Shown here: positions 52,783 to 62,465 of the stretch, in pieces
How positions within the stretch are numbered: the stretch's first letter is position 1
Layout of the letters: each line of letters opens with the position of its first letter
Source: Flavobacteriaceae bacterium D16
Lineage (GTDB): Bacteria; Bacteroidota; Bacteroidia; Flavobacteriales; Flavobacteriaceae
Reading direction: 5' to 3'
DNA: 64,000 nt
Assembly: GCA_021295155.1 (NCBI GenBank)
Contig: JAJTJC010000035.1
Location: forward strand, 248,001 to 312,000
The notes under the pieces: model-generated
Told to the model about the DNA's origin: nothing
Databases searched by the model: none
Seen by the model: only the letters and a program-made list of their open reading frames with translations
Translations under genes and position numbers: made by a program

Positions 52783-53535
52783 ATGGACCTACAAGGACAG
52801 CATATACTGGTAACAGGAGCCTCACGAGGTATAGGGGCTGCAATTGCCCGCGACCTGCTTAATGCCGGGGCAAAAGTGGCTTTACATTTCAATGTAAGTC
52901 GGGAAAAGGTAATTGAATTGGAAAAGGCTTATCCGGACAAGGCCAAAGGCTTTCAGGCAAATCTCGAAAACACAACAGCAACTAAAGCTATGATTGCTGA
53001 AGTTTTTGACTTTATGGGTTCTGTAGATAGCATTGTGCTGAATGCCGGAGTATTTATCCCGCATCCGGTTGAACTACCTGAAGATGAATGGCTTGCTATA
53101 TGGCGAAAGACAATTGCAATCAACCTGGAATCTACCGGCTTAATAACCAAAATGGGGATTGCACATTTCAGAAAAATGGGTGGTGGCCGCTTTGTTTATA
53201 TTGGCAGCCGGGCTGCATTTAGAGGCGAAACCCAGGAGTTCTTGGCTTACGCCGCTTCAAAAGGGGGACTTACTTCCCTCGCCCGTTCTGTGGCACGCTC
53301 TTTCGGTAAAGAAAATATAAAGTCATTTGTAGTGGCTCCCGGCTTTACAAGAACTGCAATGGCAGAGGAATTCATTGCTAAATACGGAGAGGAAAGAGTG
53401 CTCAAAGAAATTGCATTGCCGGAACTGACTAAACCGGAAGATATTGCTCCGCTGGTTTCCCTTATGTGTTCCGGGAAAATGGACCATGCAACCGGGACAA
53501 CCATTGATGTGAACGCCGGCAGCCATATACGTTAA
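52783..53535 (+). CDS. Short-chain dehydrogenase/reductase (SDR, FabG-like)
   Basis: The protein has 250 residues. The NADP-binding loop is ILVTGASRGIGAAIARDLL, NAG is present in IVLNAGVF, and the catalytic Ser, Tyr and Lys are in FVYIGSRAAF and FLAYAASKGG. The C-terminus FVVAPGFTRTAMAEEF and GTTIDVNAGSHI is typical of classical SDRs. Similar to 3-oxoacyl-ACP reductase, but the substrate cannot be stated, and no fatty acid genes are nearby. Cytoplasmic. Single gene; the next gene has its own promoter candidate. Confidence 0.9.
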   Translation: MDLQGQHILVTGASRGIGAAIARDLLNAGAKVALHFNVSREKVIELEKAYPDKAKGFQANLENTTATKAMIAEVFDFMGSVDSIVLNAGVFIPHPVELPEDEWLAIWRKTIAINLESTGLITKMGIAHFRKMGGGRFVYIGSRAAFRGETQEFLAYAASKGGLTSLARSVARSFGKENIKSFVVAPGFTRTAMAEEFIAKYGEERVLKEIALPELTKPEDIAPLVSLMCSGKMDHATGTTIDVNAGSHIR

Positions 53536-53563
53536 AAAGCCCTGAAAGCTACCGTAAATCTTA

Positions 53564-53594
53564 TTGGTATTTCCCTTCAGATATGGTATCTTGG
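53564..53594 (+). promoter_or_regulatory. Candidate promoter of the S9 peptidase gene
   Basis: TTG (53564-53566), 20 bases, then TATCTTGG (53587-53594), one base off TAnnTTTG. It lies 23 bases before the ATG at 53618. This also argues against an earlier start of the gene. Confidence 0.45.
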
Positions 53595-53617
53595 ACCGAC
53601 TTTCAAAATACCAATTC

Positions 53618-56407
53618 ATGAGATATTATTTCCTTAGCATAGTAATGCTTTGCGTTACTGCATTGAGTGCACAAAAAAAGATTCTGGATCACAGTGATTT
53701 TGATATCTGGAATACCATAGAGAATGAATCCCTGAGTACTGATGGCGAATATGTAATCTACGATCTCGAAAAGGGAGAGGCAGATCATTTTCTCAAACTT
53801 CGCGAAGCGGATGGAGATCTTGTTTTTTCCTATGACAGGGGAGCTGAGGGTGTTTTCACTTACGATTCGAAATATGCCGTGTTCAAAATAACGGCCTGGA
53901 AAGACAGTGTCCTGCAAATGAAGCGGCGAAAAGTAAAAAAAGACAAACTACCCAAAGACAGCCTGGGTATCTACCATATAGAGACAGGGAAACTTGAGAA
54001 AATTGCCAGGCTAAAATCCATGAAATTACCTCAGAAGTGGTCCGGTGTTCTGGCTTATCAGGTGGAAGCTGGTGAAAAGAAACAGGAATCTAAAGACACA
54101 ACTGCTGAAAAAAAAGCAAAACCTGCTAAGAAGGTAGGGAAGAAAAACGGCTACCATTTATTGCTCAGAGAATTGGCGACTGGCCAACAAGACACTTTTA
54201 AATTCGTAACTGATTATACCTTTGCGAAGAAAGGACGCGTATTGGCCTATACCACCACCGGAAAGGACAAGGAGGACGATGCCGGAGTATACGTATTTGA
54301 TTTGGAAACCAGGTCCCTTAAGAATGTACATCAGGCCAAAAAAGCAAAATACAGCCAACTCACCCTGAGTGAATCCGGGAGCAAACTTGGATTTATTGTA
54401 GACACGGATACTACCAAGGTGCAAATTCGGCCAACAGAATTATATCTCTGGAATACGGGAATGGATCAGGCGGAGTCTTTAATTGACAAAGAATATGCAG
54501 TTAATGGTTTAAGACCTTCTTTCTATGATGATATTCGTTTTTCTGAAGATGAAAACAAAATGTTCTTTGGCCTGGCGAAACCTAAGGTAGTAAAGGATAC
54601 CTCACTTACTAAGGAAGAGATTGTTAATGTGGAGGTATGGACCTATGATGAACCAAGACTGTATACCGTTCAGGAGATGCAGTTAAAAAATGATACAGTA
54701 AAGGCCTATACGTCTATAGTTCATCTGAATAAGAACAATAAGATCATGCAACTGGCCAATTCGGATTATCCTGATCTGCAACTGACCAGGGATATGAATG
54801 CCAACTATGCCCTGACCAGTAATGGTGAACCCTATTTGTTAGAATCTCAGTGGACAGGAAGACGTGCCAGGGATTATGCGCTGATCAATGTAGACACAGG
54901 AGATAAGAAGGATATCATGGAGAAAGTGACCGGACGGGTTATGCTTAGTCCTGATGGAAGTTACGTTTATGGATACGATCGTATGAACCGCTACTGGTTT
55001 GTTTATTCTGTTAAAGCTGATAGCTATAAAAAGCTCACTGAAGGCAAGGTCTTTTATAGCGAAACGCATGATTCCCCAAGTCCTCCATCCCCTTATGGAG
55101 CTGCGGGCTGGACTAAGGATAACACACACTTATTGCTTTATGATCGTTATGACATCTGGGCTTTTGACCCCAATTCGGGAGATGCTGAAAGACTAACCCA
55201 GGGTCGGGAAAACAAAATAGTCTATCGCTTTCTCGATTTAGACAGGGAGGAAGAGTATATAGACACACAATCGAATTGGCTGATATCCATGTTTAATGAA
55301 ATGGATAAAAGTGCAGGATATGCCTCTTACAACTACCCAAGAAAGCGACTAGGCCTTCTTGAATCCGGGCCTTATCGCTACTCGACTCCATTGAAAGCCG
55401 AAAAAGCAAACAAGCTGCTCTTTACAAGACAATCCTTTACGGAATTTCCAGATCTCCGAACAGCCAACCAAAATCTTAAAAACCAGAAAAAAGTAAGTAA
55501 CGCTAATCCTCAGCAAGGTGAGTATAACTGGGGTACCAATGAACGGGTTACCTGGACCTCATTAGATGGTATAGAACTTGAGGGCATGTTGGTTAAACCG
55601 GAGAATTTTGACCCGAATAAGAAATATCCCATGATAGTGAATTTTTACGAAAAGAGTGCAGACAGACTACACGGTCATAGGGCTCCCTCTCCCGGCAGGT
55701 CTACTATCAATTACAGCTTTTATGCCAGCAGGGGATATCTGATTTTCAATCCCGATATCCACTACCGCATTGGCTATCCTGGTGAAAGTGCCTATAATTG
55801 TGTGATTCCAGGTGTTACTAAATTGATTGAACAAGGGTTTGTTGATAAAGATAATATCGGGGTTCAGGGGCATAGCTGGGGAGGCTATCAAATTGCCTAC
55901 TTGGTTACTAAGACCGACATCTTCAAAGCGGCCGAATCTGGTGCACCTGTACCCAATATGATTAGTGCATATGGTGGTATCCGTTGGTGGACAGGACTAA
56001 GCAGGCAATTCCAGTATGAGCACACGCAGAGTAGAATAGGCGGGACTCCCTGGGAGTATCCTACCCGCTATGTTGAAAACTCCCCAATTTTCAATATGGA
56101 TAAGATCAACACGCCTTTGCTAATTATGCATAACGACGCAGATGGCCATGTACCGTGGTACCAGGGTATTGAATTTTTTGTTAGTCTCAGGAGATTGGGT
56201 AAACCTTCCTGGTTCCTGAATTATAACGGAGAGCCTCACTGGCCTTTAAAAAGACAAAACCGCGTTGATTTTAATATTAGGATGGCCCAATTCTTTGACT
56301 ATTACTTAAAAGGTGCACCAAAACCAAGTTGGATGGATAGGGGAGTGCCTGCCATGGAAAAAGGAATTAACCAGGGTTATGAACTGCTATCCGAAGATCA
56401 GGAGTAA
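53618..56407 (+). CDS. Secreted prolyl oligopeptidase family (S9) peptidase
   Basis: Starting at ATG 53618, the protein has 929 residues with a signal peptide (YYFLSIVMLCVTALSAQ). An N-terminal beta-propeller (about 30-600) has a Lys-rich insertion (KKAKPAKKVGKKNG). The alpha/beta-hydrolase domain follows, with IGVQGHSWGGYQIAYL (nucleophile Ser), LIMHNDADGHVPW (Asp) and NYNGEPHWPLKR (His). It cleaves peptides, probably after proline or with dipeptidyl-peptidase-type specificity. It is periplasmic or secreted, typical of protein-degrading marine Bacteroidota. Length is slightly above average for S9 because of the insertion. Confidence 0.93.
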   Translation: MRYYFLSIVMLCVTALSAQKKILDHSDFDIWNTIENESLSTDGEYVIYDLEKGEADHFLKLREADGDLVFSYDRGAEGVFTYDSKYAVFKITAWKDSVLQMKRRKVKKDKLPKDSLGIYHIETGKLEKIARLKSMKLPQKWSGVLAYQVEAGEKKQESKDTTAEKKAKPAKKVGKKNGYHLLLRELATGQQDTFKFVTDYTFAKKGRVLAYTTTGKDKEDDAGVYVFDLETRSLKNVHQAKKAKYSQLTLSESGSKLGFIVDTDTTKVQIRPTELYLWNTGMDQAESLIDKEYAVNGLRPSFYDDIRFSEDENKMFFGLAKPKVVKDTSLTKEEIVNVEVWTYDEPRLYTVQEMQLKNDTVKAYTSIVHLNKNNKIMQLANSDYPDLQLTRDMNANYALTSNGEPYLLESQWTGRRARDYALINVDTGDKKDIMEKVTGRVMLSPDGSYVYGYDRMNRYWFVYSVKADSYKKLTEGKVFYSETHDSPSPPSPYGAAGWTKDNTHLLLYDRYDIWAFDPNSGDAERLTQGRENKIVYRFLDLDREEEYIDTQSNWLISMFNEMDKSAGYASYNYPRKRLGLLESGPYRYSTPLKAEKANKLLFTRQSFTEFPDLRTANQNLKNQKKVSNANPQQGEYNWGTNERVTWTSLDGIELEGMLVKPENFDPNKKYPMIVNFYEKSADRLHGHRAPSPGRSTINYSFYASRGYLIFNPDIHYRIGYPGESAYNCVIPGVTKLIEQGFVDKDNIGVQGHSWGGYQIAYLVTKTDIFKAAESGAPVPNMISAYGGIRWWTGLSRQFQYEHTQSRIGGTPWEYPTRYVENSPIFNMDKINTPLLIMHNDADGHVPWYQGIEFFVSLRRLGKPSWFLNYNGEPHWPLKRQNRVDFNIRMAQFFDYYLKGAPKPSWMDRGVPAMEKGINQGYELLSEDQE

Positions 56408-56641
56408 TACCTTTTTTAAGAAGCTCAAATAGTTAAGAATATTCTTACGTTTCGGGGGATTGTCGGCATTCCTATGTCCTTACAATATCTTCCCTGGGAA
56501 ATTATTCCCGTAGGTTCGGACAATTCTGGACCACTTTCATCCTTTTTTGGTTGATCCTTTCTTAGAAAGAATCGTAATTCCCGCTCGGGTTATCCAGACT
56601 GGGTATTCTCTTAAACACGTTATCAACCTAAACTATTAAAA

Positions 56642-57562
56642 ATGAAAAAAGTATTTCTTCTTGCCTGCCTCATGGGTATGGGTATTTCTTTTGGACAAAC
56701 CAAAAAGAATGGAACAATCTTCATTGAACATCCCGCTATTGAAACGGTAAATGCAATGACAGACGCCTTTGTTGCCGGAGATAGTGAAAAAGTAGGGAGT
56801 TATCTACATGAAGACTTTAAGTCGTACAACGGTTCCACGCCAAATAAAGATGCCGAAGGGGCATCCAAGGATCAGTTTATCAATCAGGTAAATTTCTGGA
56901 AGGAAAATATCTCCTACCTCAGTATTGAACCTTCCGCAGGAGCCTATCCAGATGCCATGGAGTATAAGGACGGACAGGTTTGGGTGCAGACCTGGAACCA
57001 TTTAAAAGGGGTACACAATTCAACTGGGGTTAAAATAGACGTTCCTATCCATCGCATGTATCGTTTAAAAGATGGGAAGATCGACATGATGGTGAGCTAT
57101 CACAATGAACGCATTTATTGGGAAATTGGCCAGAGTTTCGAAGACAGAGAGAATGGTACCATTTACAACCATCACGACAATATCAATAGCGTAAGAATGG
57201 CTATGCACGCCTTTGAGCATGGCGATTTTGAAACTGCCTACAGCTTTTTTGATGAGGAAGCCAGATTCAGTAACCTGGAAATGCCAAGAGGAGAAACCAT
57301 GAGCATGGATGAAGTGAAAAATCAAGATAAGGAAATGATAGAAAAGTTTGAGATCAACAGTATTGATGTGGTAGGGTATCCAGATTACCTGGAATACGAT
57401 CTTCGGGATGGCAAAACCGTACAAAGTTGGTGGGATATCAGACTAACCCGAAAATCTGATAAAAAGAAAATAGTTATGCCGGCCATGTTCATTCATGATT
57501 TTAATGATGAAGGCAAAATCACAAGTTCAAGTGCATATTTTAGTTCTAAGTGGTTGGATTAG
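56642..57562 (+). CDS. Exported protein with two NTF2-like domains
   Basis: The protein has 306 residues and a signal peptide (VFLLACLMGMGISFGQ). Residues about 30-165 and about 175-306 look like two copies of an NTF2/SnoaL-like fold. Each starts with a helix over A-F-x-x-G-D (VNAMTDAFVAGDSEKVGSYL; VRMAMHAFEHGDFETAYSFF), has a middle segment like SYLHEDFKSYNG or FFDEEARFSNLEM, and ends with paired strands containing W and R-L. No catalytic residue set is evident. The fold binds small ligands; the role is unknown. The upstream 230-base gap shows no clear promoter. Confidence 0.75.
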   Translation: MKKVFLLACLMGMGISFGQTKKNGTIFIEHPAIETVNAMTDAFVAGDSEKVGSYLHEDFKSYNGSTPNKDAEGASKDQFINQVNFWKENISYLSIEPSAGAYPDAMEYKDGQVWVQTWNHLKGVHNSTGVKIDVPIHRMYRLKDGKIDMMVSYHNERIYWEIGQSFEDRENGTIYNHHDNINSVRMAMHAFEHGDFETAYSFFDEEARFSNLEMPRGETMSMDEVKNQDKEMIEKFEINSIDVVGYPDYLEYDLRDGKTVQSWWDIRLTRKSDKKKIVMPAMFIHDFNDEGKITSSSAYFSSKWLD

Positions 57563-57585
57563 CAAAATAATAACCAACAGTTACC

Positions 57586-57613
57586 AAGGGGGTGTCATAG
57601 ACATCCCTTTTTT
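57586..57613 (+). terminator. Intrinsic terminator after the NTF2-like gene
   Basis: AAGGGGGTGTC and GACATCCCTT pair around ATA (one bulged G), followed by a T run that touches the stop codon of the convergent transporter gene. Confidence 0.8.
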
Positions 57614-59805
57614 TATGCCAGTATACTTTCATGCCCGGAATCCTTGACGAAAAGACAGGAGCTTTTGGTTTTTTCAGTCATTTCCTGCACGAATTCAAAG
57701 CGCAGGTCACCATCCATACCAAAGATATTCAGGTCTGCCGACGGGGCTTTGGATACTGCAGCGTGAAAGTCATCCACATAAACCTCTGTGAGGGTTTGCG
57801 GTAGTCGCGCCAAACTAATAAGTGAACTTAGGAATTCCCTGGCGTTTTGTTCCTCATCCGGATCCTTAATAGCGATAATCAGTCTAATGGTAGCCTGCCA
57901 GTTCCGTTTGAGCTTGTAGGCAATCAGGGTAGAGAGATCTAAGTTGCCTATGTCCCATCCCAGATTCCAGTTATTAGTGCGATCGCTTACCCAGACATTG
58001 ATCATATTTCTTTGCCCAAGAAGTGCTGTGGGATGTGCGGAATACAACAACACCCCTATCTCAAGTCTTATGCATTCCTTAATTACAGGGCGGATTTCCG
58101 TTTCATAATTATCGTGCTGCTGCAGGTTTAAAAAAACAATATTGGGCTTAAAAAAAGCGCCGCGCAAGGCCTGATTGCCATAATTAACCCCCTGGGCAAA
58201 GTCTTCGCTATGGATTATGGTCCAGGAAGAAAACACATCTTTAGTCCTGAAAGCCTCAGACAAGTTTTCTAATTCCTCAACAAGCGGACTATCTTCCTGG
58301 AATGGTTCAACACCCAGGAGCTTGATGGATCCTTTTGGACGAGCGATATTCCTTAAAAATTGAAAATTACCTTTTGCCCCTTGTATATCACGAATAGGAA
58401 CCATTAGGTTTGGTTTCCAGGCCCGCTGCTGCATGCTCTTCATACCCCAGGTGTGTTTGGCTGCCCATTCGGCAAAAGAAACAAAGAGACCTGAACGGAC
58501 ATCTTCAAACGGAGTTTCAATATTGGCCCTCGAGAGGAACCAGTAAACCACAAAAACAATACTGAAGGAGGCCAGACTGATGGTAGGATTAATAATAAAC
58601 ATGGCCACTACAGATGAGACTAAGCCCACCCAGGGAATCCAGCGGTTAACCTTGAAAATGGGGCGATAGCTGATCAATCCCAGATTTTGTTCAATAATGA
58701 CCACAATATTGATCATGGCGTAGGTAATCAGGAAGAATAAGGTTACCAGTGGTGCCACGGCATTCAGGTCTCTAAGCAACATCGTGGCAAAGATCATGAT
58801 ACCTGTTACAATCATGGCGTTACGCGGTTGTCCGTTGGCACTGGTTCCCGCCAGAAACTTACTATAAGGTAAAACCCTGTGTTCACCCATGGCATATAAA
58901 ATTCGGGAAGATCCAATTATGGAGGCCAGGGCAGAAGAAAAGGTTGCTCCAAGAATACCAGCGATGACCAGGGGACCGAAAAAAGATTTATCAATAATTA
59001 CATTGTAGTTTGAAATTAACTCTGCCTCGGTAGCACTGCGGGAGATCCAGAAAGCCAGTAGCACATATATTACAAAACTGACCCCAATGGCCCACAAGGT
59101 TCCCACCGGAATGCTTTTTCTGGGATCCTTTAGTTCTCCGGACATATTGGCACCCGCCATAATCCCGGTTGATGCCGGGAAGAAGACCGCAAAAACCAGC
59201 CAGAATGTACTGCCGCCAAAATCATTTTCCGAAGAGCCTTTAAAAGTACCCCATTTTAGTGCTTCGTCCGTTGGGATAGTCATAGAACCGTAATAGGCGG
59301 CCATTACAATCGAGATCAGTGAAAGAATAATAACGCCCATGATGATATACTGCGTCTTGATAGCCAGATCGGCACTGATATAGGCAATACCAATCAGAAC
59401 ACCAAATACGATAATATCTACCAAAAAGGGGTTGTGATCCGGGAAAATTCCGAGCCAACCTTCCCTGAATCCAAATATATACATGGTTACGGCAAGCCCT
59501 TGGGAAACATACCTGGGAATCCCCAGGCTTCCACCTACCTCAAGCCCCAGGGCCTGAGAGATTATAGCATAGGCCCCTCCGGCGCCAATACGTATGTTGG
59601 TGGTTATTGCACTCATGGACAAGGCGGTAGTAAGCGTTATCAGGAAGGAAACGACGATAATAAGCAATGCACCTAGCAAACCTGCATTACCAACAACCCA
59701 GCCCAGTCGCAGGTACATGATTACACCCAGAATGGTTAAAAGGGTGGGGGTGAATACCCCTCCGAAGGTTCCGAATTTTTTAAGCTTTTGAGCTGGTTTG
59801 GTCAT
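57613..59805 (-). CDS. SLC12-like cation-chloride/amino-acid transporter (APC superfamily)
   Basis: The protein has 730 residues. The first 440 form about 12 membrane helices starting with FGVFTPT-type FGGVFTPTLLTILGVIMYLR and GAGGAYAIISQALG, VFFPASTGIMAGANMSGELK (the conserved unwound helix region), and LASIIGSSRILYAMGEH. The remaining 290 residues form a cytoplasmic domain (FLNLQQHDNYETEIRPVIKE; WQATIRLIIAIKDPDEEQ) as in eukaryotic Na-K-Cl cotransporters. Bacterial relatives are often annotated as Na-K-Cl cotransporter; transported ions or amino acids cannot be deduced here. Single gene, divergent from the DUF4382 lipoprotein. Confidence 0.88.
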   Translation of the reverse strand: MTKPAQKLKKFGTFGGVFTPTLLTILGVIMYLRLGWVVGNAGLLGALLIIVVSFLITLTTALSMSAITTNIRIGAGGAYAIISQALGLEVGGSLGIPRYVSQGLAVTMYIFGFREGWLGIFPDHNPFLVDIIVFGVLIGIAYISADLAIKTQYIIMGVIILSLISIVMAAYYGSMTIPTDEALKWGTFKGSSENDFGGSTFWLVFAVFFPASTGIMAGANMSGELKDPRKSIPVGTLWAIGVSFVIYVLLAFWISRSATEAELISNYNVIIDKSFFGPLVIAGILGATFSSALASIIGSSRILYAMGEHRVLPYSKFLAGTSANGQPRNAMIVTGIMIFATMLLRDLNAVAPLVTLFFLITYAMINIVVIIEQNLGLISYRPIFKVNRWIPWVGLVSSVVAMFIINPTISLASFSIVFVVYWFLSRANIETPFEDVRSGLFVSFAEWAAKHTWGMKSMQQRAWKPNLMVPIRDIQGAKGNFQFLRNIARPKGSIKLLGVEPFQEDSPLVEELENLSEAFRTKDVFSSWTIIHSEDFAQGVNYGNQALRGAFFKPNIVFLNLQQHDNYETEIRPVIKECIRLEIGVLLYSAHPTALLGQRNMINVWVSDRTNNWNLGWDIGNLDLSTLIAYKLKRNWQATIRLIIAIKDPDEEQNAREFLSSLISLARLPQTLTEVYVDDFHAAVSKAPSADLNIFGMDGDLRFEFVQEMTEKTKSSCLFVKDSGHESILA

Positions 59806-60024
59806 GGTTGATCTAAAGCTAGAAAAAAATTGGCAATTGTTTCTGTTTCAATTCAAAATGTCAGTATTATCTGATAAAAATGACACTACTATTCAAAGTA
59901 TTGTGCAGTTCAACGAAAAAACTGTGTACTACTCCAAAAAGTATAAAGTAATGATGATCTTAGTTGTCGGGATTTTACGTAAATCCAGTAGTCTACGGTA
60001 ATATATCTTAAAATTAATAGGCAT

Positions 60025-60933
60025 ATGAAAACAAAATTAACAGCAATTTTCCTGATGTTCATGGGATTGGTATTCTGGAATTGTACCGATGAAGCCAGTT
60101 CAAGTTCAAGTGACACCGCACGTTTACGAATACAGCTTACCGATGCTCCCTTTCCCTATGACATGATTAGTGAGGCTAATGTTACCATCTTTAAAATTGA
60201 AGCCAGATATTCCGATGATGGTGATGGCGATATGGATGAAAGTATGGGCATGGACGATGGAGAAGGTGAGGGAAGACCGTTTATAACCCTTTTCGATGAG
60301 GAATTGGACGTCAACCTTTTGGAACTTACCAATGGGGTAACCGAAACCCTGGTTGATACTGAGGTGCCAGCAGGCGAATACGATCTGATTCGCGTTTACG
60401 TGAGAGGGGTAAATGTAGTGACGAAAGATAGCACCGTATACAACCTGAAGGTCCCCAGTGGCCCACAAACAGGAATTAAAGTATTCATTGACCCTCCCTT
60501 GGTAGTAGCAGGCGGCTTGTCTGCCGACTTACTGCTGGATTTTGATGTGAGTCGTTCCTTTGTAGCCCGTGGAAACATTAAAAAGGAAAGTTTTAATGGC
60601 TTTATCTTTAAGCCCGTGATCAAAGTAAGTAATCTTACAACAGCAGGAACTCTTGCTGGTAATGTGTTTACCACTGTACAAGACAGTATAGGTACCATTA
60701 CCACTCCTGGATTGGAAGGTGCACAGATAGCGCTGTTTGCTGCTGATACCTTGAACACGACTACATTTACAGATGTTGACGGAAATTATATGGTGATGGG
60801 ACTTGATCCAGGAGCCTATAATGTAGAGGTACAGTTGGAGGGTTATGAATCCCAGACTGCTGAAGGTATTACTGTTGTTGCAGGAAATAAGACCGTTCAG
60901 GATTTTGAACTGGTTCCTGTACCCGAACCTTAA
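60025..60933 (+). CDS. DUF4382 lipoprotein with C-terminal carboxypeptidase-regulatory-like domain
   Basis: The protein has 302 residues and a lipoprotein signal (TAIFLMFMGLVFWNC, followed by a Ser run). DUF4382 spans about 35-195: ARLRIQLTDAPFPYDMISEA, an acidic low-complexity stretch DDGDGDMDESMGMDDGEGEG, VPAGEYDLIRVYV, and FDVSRSFVARG. About 205-300 is a beta-sandwich of the CarboxypepD_reg-like type (GAQIALFAADTLNTTTFTDV; DGNYMVMGLDPGAYNVEV). It is attached to a membrane outside the cytoplasm and may bind calcium through the acidic stretch. Function unknown; the family is common in this phylum. Confidence 0.87.
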   Translation: MKTKLTAIFLMFMGLVFWNCTDEASSSSSDTARLRIQLTDAPFPYDMISEANVTIFKIEARYSDDGDGDMDESMGMDDGEGEGRPFITLFDEELDVNLLELTNGVTETLVDTEVPAGEYDLIRVYVRGVNVVTKDSTVYNLKVPSGPQTGIKVFIDPPLVVAGGLSADLLLDFDVSRSFVARGNIKKESFNGFIFKPVIKVSNLTTAGTLAGNVFTTVQDSIGTITTPGLEGAQIALFAADTLNTTTFTDVDGNYMVMGLDPGAYNVEVQLEGYESQTAEGITVVAGNKTVQDFELVPVPEP

Positions 60934-60952
60934 TTATCTGCATATATATACT

Positions 60953-60983
60953 AAAAAGCAGGTCCTAAGCGACCTGCTTTTTT
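60953..60983 (+). terminator. Intrinsic terminator of the DUF4382 lipoprotein gene
   Basis: AAAAAGCAGGTC and GACCTGCTTTTT form a 12-base stem around CTAAGC, followed by TTGTTTTT. Confidence 0.9.
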
Positions 60984-61199
60984 GTTTTTAAATTAAGCTT
61001 TCTATCGTGTAGCGCAAAAATTGAGTAAGATTTTTATAGGTTTTGATCAAATTGATATTTGAAGTGTAATTCAACGATCAGGTGTTGTTGTTTTAGGACC
61101 TAATCGATGAAAAACCCTTTAAATACAGGGGTTAACAAGCTTGTAGTTCATCGAAAATATTGATTATTTCATCTTCCTTTTTCAAAAAATAAGCATATT

Positions 61200-61364
61200 G
61201 CAGTCCCAAATCGATTCTAGTTCTAGTTTTTAGGACGATTATTTTAAGTGTAACGTAACTAATATGGCGGGGAATAATTTCATGTAGTTGATTTGGTTCC
61301 TGTGCCATAAGGAACTGTGGAGTTAAATCCGATGAGGCAGGGTAGCAATACCCTGCTTTTTTTG
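61200..61364 (+). ncRNA. Possible small RNA before the alcohol dehydrogenase gene
   Basis: About 430 bases between the DUF4382 terminator and the next gene hold no good reading frame but end in a perfect terminator (61337-61364) that no gene needs. A second hairpin, GTTCC with GGAAC around TGTGCCATAA, lies about 40 bases upstream. Together they look like the 3' part of a small RNA. The 5' end is a guess, and an 18-codon frame at 61107-61163 is the only coding alternative. Confidence 0.35.
61337..61364 (+). terminator. Intrinsic terminator with no gene in front of it
   Basis: GCAGGGTA and TACCCTGC form a perfect 8-base stem with a GCAA tetraloop, followed by seven T. The previous coding gene already has its own terminator at 60953, so this one implies a separate transcript. 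Confidence 0.85.
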
Positions 61365-61420
61365 TTTATATACCCATACTTTTATTCCCTAAATTAGTAT
61401 TGTGCTATTGACTTTTGGCC

Positions 61421-62464
61421 ATGAAAGCAGTTTACTACAAGCAATTTAAAGGTCCTGTGGAGGTAGGGGAGGTACCCGATCCGCAGCTTGGCGAACACGC
61501 TGTAGTGATCAAGGTAGCGGCAAGCGGACTCTGTCTGTCGGACTGGCACGGGTGGATGGGTCATGATCCGGATATCGTATTACCTCATGTTCCCGGACAT
61601 GAATTGGCCGGGACCATAGTAGAAGTAGGGAAGGGGATTAGCCAATGGAAATGCGGTGATCGGGTTACCGTACCCTTTGTTGGTGGTTGCGGGCGATGTG
61701 AATATTGTGCTGAAGGCAACCCACAGGTATGTGACAAACAATTTCAGCCAGGTTTCACAGCCTGGGGTTCGTTTGCGGAATACGTCGCTATCGACTACGC
61801 AGAACAAAATTTGGTCCGACTACCCGATGTCTTTGGATTTACTGAAGCTGCCTGTCTTGGATGTCGTTTTATCACAGCCTATCGTGGAGTAGTGTCTCAG
61901 GGAGCTTTAAAGGATGGTCAAAGCATTGCCGTATATGGCTGCGGCGGCGTAGGCTTGTCGGTCATTCAACTCGCCAAGGCCCTTGGAGCTGTAGTTTATG
62001 CGGTAGATATAACCCACGGAAAATGCGAATTAGCCAGACGTATGGGAGCGGATTATACCATAAATGCCCGGGTAAATGATCCGGTAGAAACGATCCGGGA
62101 ATATTCCAAAGGTGGTGTACACCTAAGCATAGATGCCCTGGGTCACAGAGATACCTGTCTGCAAGCGATTAATAGCTTGCGAAAACGAGGCAGGCATGTG
62201 CAGCTGGGCCTTATGGCGGAAGACTACGCAAATACCGAAATACCTATGGCAAAATTAATTGCCCATGAATTGGAAATTGTGGGAAGTCATGGTATGCAGG
62301 CTGCCAAATACCCGGAAATGTTTCAACTGATAGGGGAGAAGGATATTGATCTTAGTAAAATGATCGGTAATCGGGTATCACTATCACAAGTCCCCGAACT
62401 ACTTCCCAATCTGAATACTACCACCCAGGCAGGAATTACTATAATTGATCGCTTTAACGAATAA
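61421..62464 (+). CDS. Zinc-dependent alcohol dehydrogenase (medium-chain family)
   Basis: Starting at ATG 61421, the protein has 347 residues. CLSDWHGWMG and PHVPGHELAGTIVEVG give the catalytic zinc site (Cys, His, Glu), and CGRCEYCAEGNPQVC is the four-cysteine structural zinc site. The Rossmann motif is AVYGCGGVGLSVIQLAKALG. It oxidises alcohols or reduces aldehydes with NAD(P). The D-x-T after the second strand (VDITHGK) suggests NAD. The substrate is unknown. It converges with the nucleotidase gene, whose stop lies 1 base beyond. No further family member is present. Confidence 0.92.
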   Translation: MKAVYYKQFKGPVEVGEVPDPQLGEHAVVIKVAASGLCLSDWHGWMGHDPDIVLPHVPGHELAGTIVEVGKGISQWKCGDRVTVPFVGGCGRCEYCAEGNPQVCDKQFQPGFTAWGSFAEYVAIDYAEQNLVRLPDVFGFTEAACLGCRFITAYRGVVSQGALKDGQSIAVYGCGGVGLSVIQLAKALGAVVYAVDITHGKCELARRMGADYTINARVNDPVETIREYSKGGVHLSIDALGHRDTCLQAINSLRKRGRHVQLGLMAEDYANTEIPMAKLIAHELEIVGSHGMQAAKYPEMFQLIGEKDIDLSKMIGNRVSLSQVPELLPNLNTTTQAGITIIDRFNE

Positions 62465-62465
62465 C

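Noticed and set aside
59858-60001. 47-codon + strand frame before the DUF4382 gene
   Set aside because: Composition is ordinary for intergenic DNA, it fills the promoter space of two divergent genes, and nothing supports translation.
61107-61163. 18-codon + strand frame in the 480-base gap
   Set aside because: Too short; the region is better explained as noncoding RNA or leader.
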